Origin: Larix sibirica
Taxonomy: Eukaryota; Streptophyta; Pinopsida; Pinales; Pinaceae
Direction of reading: 5' to 3'
NCBI GenBank assembly: GCA_004151065.3
Contig: NWUY0300021106.1
Span: 25,465-39,548, forward strand
Length of the DNA stretch: 14,084 nt
Position numbers and translations under genes: made by a program. Positions 7,301 through 13,680 of the stretch are shown piece by piece. The notes below the pieces were generated by a model, which was given only the letters and a program-made list of their open reading frames with translations, was not told the origin of the DNA and made no database searches. Positions within the stretch are counted from its first letter, which is position 1; each line of letters opens with the position of its first letter.

Positions 7301-10300
7301 CCAATTCATAGAAAAATTCTACAACAAAAGTATGATTCATTTCTATTTCATAAATTAATCTAAAAAATTGTTAAAAATATCCAAGTTCATTAAAAAAGGA
7401 ATCATGAGTTCAAAACAAATTGGGAAAAAAATGTCACTTAAGGAAATGAAACAGAAGAGCATAATTACCATTCGTATATTGTCGACAATCATGTTCTCCT
7501 AACTTCAACTCAGTGTCCCAACGTTGGTTAAGGGTCCTAGCCTCATAAATGCAAATCTCTTTCTTTGCCTTTCCTATCAACCAATGCCTTTTTGTGGGCA
7601 ATTTGGCCAACTCCCTTTCTTGTACAATCCCTAAAGCAACCAAATAATAACCTACTCACTTATGTTCATGATACGTATCAATAACATAAAAGAGAATTCA
7701 TTTCCGTCAGGGACATCTAGTGTGTTAATCCACCATGTCTTAATTTCAAAAGCACGAGCTGTCAAAACTTTATGTAGCTTCTAACTTCAGAAATCAATCA
7801 CCAAAATGCTTATTGCTATTCATACAATATACCAAAGCAGCTAAATTCTTTGCATAGCCAAGCTAAATTCTTTACATAGCCAGATAAGTGATAAAGGTGT
7901 AGGGGCAATATAAAAGCATGTAGTCTTAACTACTGATATAACTACCAATAATTGGTCTTTAATGAAGATTCATTAGCTATAGAATTAAGAGAAAGTTCAA
8001 TTGAGGTGATTAAAAAGGCAACATCAAACTTTCACTTCATAATGATCTAACACCTTCCAGTGATTTCTGAAGCATGTTTAAGGAGTGGGCTATAAAACCC
8101 AGTGTTCCACCAAGTTTCTGGGACTTGGGAGCATATGAGCAAGAAAGCACACATGGGGATGTGTGGAGACCACCCCCAAATTTTAGGAAAATTCATGGGG
8201 GACAGGGAGACATCAAGGTCCCTAACATAGGGGGGCCCATCTCTAAAATTAAAAAATATACATCCCAACATATTAACATAACAATTCCTCATCCCATCAC
8301 CATTTAAATACTAAATACTAAATTCATCACTGTGCAATGTAAACAGAATTGTCAATTCATCACTGATTCATTTTTTATTATCATATTTAAATTTCAGTAT
8401 TTGAATTTCACATTGATAAATTATAAATTTATATTACATGCAAATCTTTTCAAAGTGAAATTTATGACTCAATAGTATATAAAAATGAATCATAAACACC
8501 TACAATTTGAAATAGTACATCTACTATTCAGAACTACACCTACAAATATATTACATAACTCAACAGATACCAAAGTCTGAAATCAGAAATATTAGTAAAT
8601 TAAAATTACTCATGAATGGTAAAGAGTGACGAGTCAAAGACCTGGTCTGAGGTCATCAGTGAAAACTCAAAAGTTAAACTGAAACTAACAATGGAAAAAC
8701 TGAAAACTAACAAGGGTAAGTTAAATTTAGTATATTTTGAGATTTAGGGTTTTTTTTAAATCAATGAAAAAAAATTTCAAAAATCAGGAGGGGGTTTGGG
8801 AGGGGGGTTTGGCGGGACGTTTTGCCATGTGTTTGGTAAAGTTTCACAGAAAGGGGGTGTTGTACCCCTGACCCTGTGCGACCCATCCAAAATAAAATAA
8901 GTCTGGATAGTTGTAGATATGAGCATAGCAGGTACTCAGTTTGCAAAGATGACAAGGAGACTAATTATAATTTACTTTTTTGTAACAGGCGAAAAGCCTT
9001 ACCCTGAAAGATATATGACGGATCCCACATTGGAGGCCCGTTTGAAGCCTTGGTGTGAGAACATTAAACTGGAGAATTTTAGAGCTTTGCCACTCATTAT
9101 TGCATGGGGCATTTAGCTTGCAAGGAATACCAGTTTATATGAAGACAAGTTAAGTTGATTCCAGCCTCGAGGTCTGAACATTCTTAGAAGTTTCAAGCAA
9201 ACAAAAAATCCAAGGCCTCCAAGACAAGTTGTAGAGGAAACGGTTGATAGGTCAGGAGCTTTGGCATATTTTAATGGAGCTGCACAAGGTGAACCACAGA
9301 TTGGTGGGGCAGGTGGAGTTTTGTAGTTTGGAGACACACCTGTTATAAAACTTAAAGATGGCTTGGGACAAGGGTATAATGGCTCTGAAGTTAACTCACC
9401 TGCTTGCGGCTGAAAGAGGTAATACAAAAGTTCAAAATTTTAGAGATTCTCCGGTAGTTAATAATTGGATGCGAGGGATTTTCTCTCCATAAAATTTCTT
9501 GTAAAGGCCTATCTTAGATCAAGCCATTTGCAGCTGTTTTTAGCCAAATCTCTTTTCATCATGTCTACAGGGAAAAGAATGAATTAGCTGATGGGCATTC
9601 AAAGGGTCATTTATCTACGGATGCAAGTCGATGGATATCTGGGAGATTGAGGATGGACAGTCCTCAGATTATGATTATCCTTGATTTCTATAATTTTCTA
9701 TGGTTTTGCTATATTTTTTATCGACATATATTGTGATCATTCTTCATTTCTATGATTTTCTATAGTTTTGCTATAGTTTTCAATGGTGATTTTTGTCGAC
9801 ATATATCCTTTAATGTATCTGGGTTTTGCTATAGTTTTTGTCGAGATATATTATTTTTTAGCCCCTTAACGGGTATATGATGTTTAGTGCAGATTAATGC
9901 AGCTCTCGTATGAGCTCAGATGATGATTGATATGTCTTTAGACTATCTCTGGGACTAGTAGCTATAAAAAAAATGGTCTGTAGGGTGATTTGAGTACTGT
10001 ATGTTAATATCTATGAAACCGTATACTGTTGTGGCTCTTGAAGAGGGCAGATACTAATGTAATTTCTCTATTTTTCGTAATAGGGGATCCTGATGAAAGA
10101 TTTTTGCACATGCTATTCAGTATGTGAGGATTGTAATTTCGTTAATACTAATGTAAAAGAAAAAGGTTTGGATAGTTGTGCCCCTTGCTATTGTTTCTCC
10201 CACATAAATATCTCTCTCTCTCTCTCTATATATATATAAAAGGGAGTTAGCTGTAGGGTTAAAGGAGTGTAATAACGCTAAGTACAAGTCCTGGGCCAAA

Positions 10301-11251
10301 ACTGACTTCTAAGCTTTGCAGTCAAGCCCTTCGGAGTGTGCTTCTTGAAACACTTCTATAACACAAACACGTGAATTTTAATGAATTTATAACATCAAAG
10401 GGTTGAATTTAGAACACAATAAAATTTTGATTTCACGGATTCTTGATGACAAAGGCGGACAAGGGCTTCATACATAGAGGATTAAGGAAACTTGCTCTGC
10501 TTAATTCGGCATTATAAAGTCCTGATTTGCCAAAGATATGTCTTTTAAACTATATGGGTCCTATCCTGAATCCTGTGAGAATGGAACCGGTGCCGGAAAA
10601 CGGATTCAAACTGACACTAACTTGCAACCTGACGACAAGTGGGTTCTTTCTCTTATAATGAAATGTAGGTAGCTTACAACCTTCGAAAGCATTCCTTGGC
10701 CAAGGTGCCATGACTAGGGAATCTACTCTGCCAGACTCACCCAGATAATTGCACCTAGCTAGAAACATGCTTGCAAGGGTGAGACGGGCCACGCGGGGTA
10801 AAACATGGCTCTGGGAATTGAACCTTGGTCGTATATGAAACACCCCCGACAAAGACCGGCTGACCCTATCCTGCAGCTTTGACCATACCCATTTCGTGTT
10901 CATATGCAAATATGCAGGAGAGCAAGCAATACTTACATGCGAACAAGATTGCCAATTGTGTGGTCTTCTCTTTCGATGACGAAGGTTGCAGCATTCATAA
11001 TCTTCATGTCCCGTTCATAGGACACTCTGAACACACACACACAAACCCACCAACCAATAAACATTCATCTTGTTTCAAAATACCAACCTGAAACCCAAAA
11101 GCAAACACCGACTCGGGAATCCAAAACAGAACCCAATAAAATCAAACATGAACGCTGAAAATTCAGAATATAATGCCGGGGAGCAGTGTCACGCATACTT
11201 TTTAGTGCCCTCGGGCACCACAAACTTCTCATATCGATCTGGGGCATTCAT
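4273..11251 (-). CDS. RPB11: RNA polymerase II subunit RPB11, spliced gene (exons 1-4 resolved, last exon uncertain)
   Basis: RPB11 pairs with RPB3 to form the alpha-like dimer on which nuclear RNA polymerase II assembles. Seen: exons at complement(11199..11251), (10937..11026), (4532..4610) and (4273..4368), totalling 318 nt or 106 codons without a stop. All joins are phase-consistent and every intron is GT-AG. The start ATG (11249-11251) sits in a good plant context, CACCATGAA. Recognised family blocks in order: N-terminal [18 protein letters not shown] (residues 1-18), VSYERD (19-24), the alpha-dimerisation signature [20 protein letters not shown] (about 37-56), [14 protein letters not shown] (about 58-71) and [12 protein letters not shown] followed by an acidic/leucine helix (about 76-106). 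Plant homologues are about 115-120 residues, so roughly 10-20 C-terminal residues lie in an unresolved last exon left of 4272. Introns are 172, 6326 and 163 nt. The gene appears functional, and its conservation contrasts sharply with the decayed elements around it. Confidence 0.95.
4532..4610 (-). CDS. RPB11: RPB11 exon 3
   Basis: 79 nt. The acceptor is CTCTGACAG. The first G completes the Met codon begun in exon 2, then [18 protein letters not shown] continues into LQYKILLR. The exon ends on a full codon (AGG) before donor GTTAGT. It encodes the core of the dimerisation fold and is nearly invariant in the family. Confidence 0.96.
4619..5440. other. Intron 2 stretch without recognised genes
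   Basis: A plus-strand 82-codon frame at 4703-4951 (ending [10 protein letters not shown]) has no recognisable family features and no splice support. Otherwise only AT-rich sequence, an A9 run near 5080 and the 25-bp tandem repeat at 5179-5228 are visible. Confidence 0.5.
5179..5228. repeat. Two-copy tandem repeat, period 25
   Basis: ATGCTTCTGTTTCTTTGTTT plus GTGAT occurs twice in a row without mismatch. The identity points to a recent duplication. Confidence 0.92.
5441..5682 (+). repeat. 240-bp dispersed repeat, copy 1
   Basis: Begins about TATAAAATC...CAGTGTTCCATCAGG, runs through GTGGAGACCACCCCCAAATT, CCTAACATAGGGGGGCCATC and CATATTAACATATCAATTCC, and ends CATCACCATTTACATACTAA plus ATTG. 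It matches 8091-8329 in the same orientation at roughly 80-85 percent by eye. A G-rich then AT-rich layout with no coding frame suggests a non-autonomous element or the untranslated end of one. The family is not recognised. Confidence 0.85.
5684..6060 (+). pseudogene. LINE-type RNase H domain remnant (fragment 1)
   Basis: [20 protein letters not shown], then [19 protein letters not shown], then [20 protein letters not shown] match the plant non-LTR retrotransposon RNase H (RVT_3 type). The Glu of AEL and the Asp of the (G/V)D box are kept. Near 5960 the frame shifts, and the end continues as HVFREHNS, stop, VDGLSKNG (about 5962-6010), carrying the fourth catalytic Asp. The first catalytic block (F-D-G-A) is absent: the domain starts abruptly at the edge of the 240-bp repeat, near the ambiguous base at 5683. 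It lies antisense within RPB11 intron 2 and is non-functional. Confidence 0.85.
6061..6400. other. Intron 2 stretch after RNase H fragment 1
   Basis: Probably the 3' untranslated remains of the LINE fragment, T-rich, with no poly(A) tail or other recognisable feature. I see nothing else here. Confidence 0.35.
6401..6480. repeat. Two-copy tandem repeat, period 41
   Basis: TATAATGTGAAATGAAATAA, then ATATGCATAGTACAAAACA, repeats from 6442 with few changes (G to C, T to C, T to A). Confidence 0.9.
6503..6633. repeat. Two-copy repeat, period 80
   Basis: TCGGTCTTACAATAGAATGA then AAGTT.TGTG.ATGTCTC starts at 6503 and again at 6583. Both end in ATTTTCAACTC/ATTTCAACTC, and unit 1 has an extra segment (AGTTCGCCTCATCGATC). 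Confidence 0.88.
6634..7433. other. AT-rich intron 2 stretch without recognised features
   Basis: About 800 bp of AT-rich sequence. Minus-strand frames of about 60 codons are low-complexity Phe/Leu/Ile-rich by-products of AT content. I see no gene, RNA or element here. Confidence 0.5.
7469..7630 (-). other. Exon-like open segment in RPB11 intron 2 (unknown protein)
   Basis: On the minus strand, acceptor TTGCTTTAG and donor GTAATT bound 162 nt with a single open frame of 53 full codons, phase 1 at both ends: [53 protein letters not shown]. Residue composition is balanced and protein-like (W, C, H, charged residues), unlike the AT-driven frames around it. Insertion between RPB11 exons 2 and 3 would shift the frame and soon reach a TGA, so it is not part of the standard RPB11 protein. 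It may be a captured exon of another gene, an exon of a transposon gene, or a poison exon. I do not recognise the family. Confidence 0.35.
7839..7882. repeat. Two-copy tandem repeat, period 22
   Basis: AGCTAAATTCTTTGCATAGC plus CA is followed directly by a copy with one change (G to A). A very recent slippage-type duplication. Confidence 0.92.
8091..8329 (+). repeat. 240-bp dispersed repeat, copy 2
   Basis: Second copy, 2.65 kb downstream in the same orientation: TATAAAACCCAGTGTTCCAC, GTGGAGACCACCCCCAAATT, CCTAACATAGGGGGGCCCAT, CATATTAACATAACAATTCC, CATCACCATTTAAATACTAA. Frames open on both strands here (77 and 81 codons) are by-products of the repeat. Confidence 0.85.
8330..8984. other. AT-rich intron 2 stretch before LINE fragment 2
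   Basis: No gene seen. 8330-8750 is AT-rich. 8751-8890 changes sharply to G-rich on the plus strand and contains the G-quadruplex motif; a short minus-strand frame there is Pro-rich only because of the C-runs. Confidence 0.45.
8790..8816 (+). other. G-quadruplex motif
   Basis: Runs GGGGG, GGG, GGGGGG and GGG with loops TTT, A and TTTGGC satisfy the G3+N1-7 rule on the plus strand. It is antisense to RPB11, so the pre-mRNA carries the C-rich side. Structure formation is inferred. Confidence 0.6.
8985..9640 (+). pseudogene. LINE pol C-terminus remnant: RT tail and RNase H (fragment 2)
   Basis: A plus-strand mosaic of three frames. First comes [14 protein letters not shown], stop (TAG 9114-9116, where the family has Trp), [11 protein letters not shown]: the conserved segment between RT and RNase H in plant LINEs. 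Then [37 protein letters not shown], stop (TAG 9324-9326), [18 protein letters not shown]. Then, after a frameshift and small deletion near 9385, [13 protein letters not shown] and [17 protein letters not shown]. Finally, after a further shift, [20 protein letters not shown] (about 9540-9602). Of the catalytic residues the first Asp is Asn (FNGA), the AEL Glu is lost in the deletion, and the last two Asp remain. It is dead and lies antisense in RPB11 intron 2. Confidence 0.87.
9676..9852 (+). repeat. Degenerate tandem repeat in the LINE 3' region
   Basis: Three imperfect units share TTTTCTATGGTTTTGCTATA-like cores followed by TTTTTGTCGACATATAT, ending near 9730, 9807 and 9851. The middle unit has an insertion (CAATGGTGAT). 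It lies just after RNase H, where plant LINEs carry their 3' UTR. Confidence 0.75.
9853..10207 (+). other. Probable LINE 3' UTR remains
   Basis: Non-coding, and contains an A8 run (9967-9974). It ends about TACTAATGTAAAAGAAAAAG (10147-10166), which could be a degenerate A-rich LINE tail. No target-site duplication was identified. Confidence 0.35.
10211..10240. repeat. Compound (TC)n(TA)n microsatellite
   Basis: About eight TC units followed by about six TA units. It lies in RPB11 intron 2 and is likely length-variable. Confidence 0.95.
10241..10544. other. Intron 2 stretch without recognised features
   Basis: About 300 bp between the microsatellite and the SINE-like sequence. No open frame, RNA or repeat was recognised. 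Confidence 0.45.
10545..10897 (-). mobile_element. SINE-like sequence with tRNA-type A and B boxes
   Basis: On the minus strand a box A-like TGGTCAAAGCTG (10874-10885) is followed 49 nt later by a perfect box B, GGTTCAATTCC (10814-10824), as in tRNA-derived plant SINEs. The downstream body reads ...GTGCAATTATCTGGGTGAGT... and is GC-richer than its surroundings. The 3' border is guessed from the composition change, and no target duplication was found. The 119-codon minus-strand frame here (10550-10909) is incidental. An Au-SINE-like family is possible but unproven. Confidence 0.4.
10937..11026 (-). CDS. RPB11: RPB11 exon 2
   Basis: 90 nt. The acceptor follows a (TG)n tract ending TTCAG, read from the plus-strand CA repeat at 11029-11044. 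The exon begins with A (completing Lys18), runs [15 protein letters not shown] and then the [12 protein letters not shown] signature, and ends with AT of a split Met codon at a perfect GTAAGT donor. The two Met residues in DMKIM are where I expect Thr and Ile in most homologues; these are conservative changes. Confidence 0.96.
11199..11251 (-). CDS. RPB11: RPB11 exon 1 (coding part)
   Basis: 53 coding nt: 17 codons from ATG ([17 protein letters not shown]) plus AA of the next Lys codon. The donor is GTATGC directly after AAAAA (11199-11203). The split Lys codon is completed by the first A of exon 2. The N-terminus matches plant RPB11 closely and is what fixes the start. Confidence 0.95.
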
Positions 11252-11345
11252 GGTGACCTGGTAGTGCAGGTATAGAAAGAGTGAAGGGTGATCTGAAGAT
11301 GAGAAAGATGGATTTCCGTCGCCTTGTCTCGAATAGAAGAAATCA

Positions 11346-11411
11346 GAGTTTCAAGAGGTGATTTCTTGAAGTGTGGAATTTATATGTCAGTTGTGCAGCG
11401 GTTGATGGAAT
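11346..11411. repeat. Promoter module copy A
   Basis: Plus strand reads GAGTTTCAAGAGGTGATTTC, then TTGAAGTG...GGAATTTATATGT...GCAGCGGTTGATGGAATA. The same order of blocks recurs at 11498-11576, so this is an imperfect direct repeat about 152 bp apart, flanking the AT island upstream of RPB11. Confidence 0.7.
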
Positions 11412-11497
11412 AAAATGTCCAAATTATATAAATATATATTTATATACATGATATATTTTATTTATTTATAAAATATGTTTGTTTGGACGTGAATGAA

Positions 11498-11576
11498 GAG
11501 TTTCAAAAAGTGATTTCTTGAACGAAGGGTGGGAATTTATATGTTGGTGACATTAATTGTGAAGCGGTTATGAATA
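11498..11576. repeat. Promoter module copy B
   Basis: Second copy of the module: GAGTTTCAAAAAGTGATTTC, TTGAACGAAGG, GGGAATTTATATGT, GAAGCGGTTATGAATA. It carries small insertions relative to copy A (CGAA, and about 10 nt before the GCGGTT block). It lies between the AT island and the LINE ORF1, so it predates or bounds the LINE insertion. Confidence 0.7.
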
Positions 11577-11610
11577 GAAGGATTCGCTCCTCTTGAGCAC
11601 CCTCATTTAG

Positions 11611-12846
11611 CCTTTTGAAAGAGTTAAAAAAGGAAGGTCGTTGTGTGTCATCGGCAAGGACGTGACCTTTGAGATGGTATCAGCTATGAGCAAGAGGGCA
11701 CTCATCGGGAAGTTTGAGTATCTGAAACTTTCTAGAGTCGAAGTTCTAGCTTGGGTTTGGAGCAAATGGAAGCATTTTATTGACAATATTTCCTGGATTT
11801 TAATGTTGGCTAACGGTTGGATGGTGTTCCTCTTTCTGTCTGAAGAGGATAGAATGATGATTGAGAGCAGGTATTGGGTATTGGGGACTGGTTCCTTAGT
11901 TCTGTCACGTTGGCATTCGAATTTTGATCCCCGGAAGGAGAAATTAACTCGCAGGCACCTATGGGTTATCCTTCTGAACTTTCCGTTGCAATGTTGGAAC
12001 TTCAAAGGATTCATGGAGGTGGCCAACTCCATTGGACGTCTCATTCTCATTGAGGACGAAACCCTGGTTGGGTCGGACCGGAATACTCCAAGGATGTTGG
12101 TCGACCTAGACTACGAGGAGGGTTTACTTGAGGACCTAGAAATCGTTTGGGAGGGGGGTTCATTTATTCAGAAACTGGATTATTGGCGTATACCATTCCG
12201 GTGCCACCGGTGTAAAGGGGTGGGTCACTCTAAGGTTGCTTGTTCATTCGGTCTACACAAATCGAAGGAACGGAGAAGCAGCAAACCCTCTTCGGAGATG
12301 GAAGGAATGGACGGTTTCATGAAGTATCTTATTCCTCTGGATTATAATTCGGCGAAGGATTGCATAGGTATGTTTGCCAAAACTCTTCCCACTTTGTTAA
12401 AGTTTATCCCTACGGAGGAAATCCTTAATACTTTGCCCTTTTCTCGAAACTCTTTGGCCTCCCCGGTCATGATTATTGGGTATGTCCCTTTCCAATACCC
12501 CCCTTCAGACCCCGTTACTAATCAGTGAACTGAGGATTACCCTCGGTGGGAAGCTGTTTCTTCTGGTGATAAGCATGATCTTCAGGCCAACCCTTTGATT
12601 GACCAACCTGAACCTCTGGATCAGTTTAGTCTTAATGCTCCAATCAAGAACCCCCTAGGCATTACGCTATCGCCTTCATCCATTCCTGATATAGTCATTG
12701 ATCCTCCCCTAGACTCCGGTCCCCCCGACCTGGCTCTGGTTTCTAGGATACCCTTACCCTTTTTTTTTGCAAGGGACACTGGTGACTTTGATTTTATCCT
12801 GATCTCCTCGATTATGAAAGGGAATGTGACAATCAGGAAATCCTAG
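11611..12846 (+). pseudogene. LINE ORF1: nucleic-acid-binding protein with DUF4283 and CCHC knuckle, one in-frame stop
   Basis: Open from 11611 with no early ATG (first Met codon about 11674). The DUF4283-like domain spans about 11671-12180, with SKRALIGKFEYLKLSR, SEEDRMMIESRYWVLGTGSL, WHSNFDPRKE, LNFPLQCWN and ANSIGRLILIEDETL. Then LDYWRIPFRCHRCKGVGHSK-VAC gives a zinc knuckle C-x2-C-x4-H-x4-C at 12202-12243. A TGA at 12526-12528 interrupts; the same frame stays open to a TAG at 12844 through a Pro/Asp-rich tail. The stop may be a CGA to TGA transition, typical of methylated CpG decay. The family coats LINE RNA in the retrotransposition complex. Without N-terminus or continuous frame it is not expected to work. 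Confidence 0.87.
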
Positions 12847-13013
12847 AAGACCTAAAAGGGGAAAGGGGTGTTGATGGTTCGCATGCTTTGTAATAATCCC
12901 ATGTGTGTCCTCTCTGTTCGATAAAGGTCTTGATAGGGTCTTCCCCTCAAACCTTTCTATTTCTTCTAACATTTTGGCCCTTAGAGCATCCGCGGCCCTG
13001 GACCTATTTCTCC

Positions 13014-13680
13014 ATGATTATTACAACCTTTAACCGAGAGGGCTTTGCATGGCCCAAAAGAGCTGCCCTGAAACACTTTCTTGACGTTTAAATCTGCAGT
13101 TTTTGCTACAGGAAACTATGTGTCTGCTAATGATGCTCTTGCAATATTTCCTTCGTATTAAACCTGGCTGGAGGGTATGTGCCTTGGATGCCTCAGGCCT
13201 TTCTGGGGAACATTGACTGCATGGAACCCTGAGGTGGCTGACATGAAGGCCTTTCATACTTGTGCAGGTATTTTGATTGAAGGGAAGCTAAAGGGTTTTG
13301 CTAGAAGTATCGCATATTTAAATGTGTATGCTCCTTACCAGAATCAGAAGGATTTTTGGGACCGTGTAATGTTGCCAGTATTTACAGGACCCCTGAACTT
13401 ATTATTGCTGGTGATTCAACTTTACCATCTCGGCTGCGGAAACTTGGGGAGCTGGAAGGGTTTTGGATCCGCTTGCCGAGTATTTCTCGGATTTATTTGA
13501 TGATGCAAATCTGCTGGACATTGTTCCCAATGTTCTCGTTCCTACTTGGTCTAAATGGTAGGTGTGGGAAGGACGGCACATGCCAAAAGGCTTGACCTGT
13601 TTTTTATGGTTGAGAATCTTTGTAGCTTAATTGGGAAGATAACGCTCGTGGACTTATGCTGTGGAATTTTCGGATCATAA
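13014..13680 (+). pseudogene. LINE endonuclease (APE-like) remnant, frameshifted
   Basis: Starts at MIITTFNREGFAWPKRAALK (13014), the usual N-terminus with the catalytic Asn, and ends at TAA 13089-13091. A second frame carries LLQET with the catalytic Glu (13106-13117). A third gives CALDASGL and, in yet another frame, LTAWNPEVADMKAFHTCAGI and AYLNVYAPYQNQKDFWDRV (13321-13335 = NVYAP). The GDFN catalytic box appears as GDS at 13410-13418, best explained by loss of one T. The frame then continues as ETWGAGRVLDPLAEYFSDLF, DDANLLDIVPNVLVPTW. The terminal SDH triad is at 13670-13678. In intact elements this enzyme nicks target DNA; here at least four frame changes disable it. Confidence 0.85.

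Larger units (their letters stand above)
4611..10936 (-). other. RPB11 intron 2 (6326 nt), a transposon-filled intron
   Basis: Bounded by donor GTAAGT (10931-10936) and an acceptor ending CTGACAG (4611-4617); its ends are fixed by the Met codon split AT|G. It holds two plus-strand LINE RNase H relics, two copies of a 240-bp repeat, a SINE-like sequence, an exon-like minus-strand segment and many small tandem duplications. All recognisable LINE coding remnants run antisense to the host gene, the orientation usually tolerated in introns. Confidence 0.93.
11252..11610 (-). promoter_or_regulatory. RPB11 5' UTR and promoter region with AT island
   Basis: This non-coding stretch separates the RPB11 ATG from the divergent LINE. 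An AT-rich island at 11421-11478 contains several TATATAAATA-like TATA-box candidates on the minus strand, about 170-230 nt upstream of the ATG, which fits a plant core promoter with a 5' UTR of roughly 130-190 nt. It is flanked by a two-copy module, listed separately. The TSS is inferred, not seen. Confidence 0.5.

Noticed and set aside
8047-8307. Overlapping frames on both strands (77 and 81 codons)
   Set aside because: They coincide with copy 2 of the non-coding repeat and are not conserved as open frames in copy 1.
5441-8329. The two 240-bp direct repeats as LTRs of one element
   Set aside because: No primer binding site after copy 1, no polypurine tract before copy 2, no matching target duplication; kept only as a hypothesis.
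8965-8990. TTACTTTTTTGTAACAG as a real splice acceptor leading into the LINE fragment
   Set aside because: It looks like an acceptor, but the following frame soon meets a TAG and belongs to a dead LINE; no donor partner is evident on the plus strand.
9113-9427. 104-codon minus-strand frame rich in Pro
   Set aside because: It is the reverse of the LINE RNase H relic, which is clearly coding-derived on the plus strand.
10550-10909. 119-codon minus-strand frame
   Set aside because: Lies inside RPB11 intron 2 over the SINE-like sequence, with no family features; the open frame is by chance in GC-richer DNA.
10879-11264. Plus-strand frames of 64-70 codons
   Set aside because: They are antisense shadows of RPB11 exons 1 and 2.
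11641-12528. A 295-codon ORF taken as a gene starting at 11641
   Set aside because: Codon 11641 is TTG and the frame is open back to 11611; it is the truncated LINE ORF1, annotated as a pseudogene, not a host gene.
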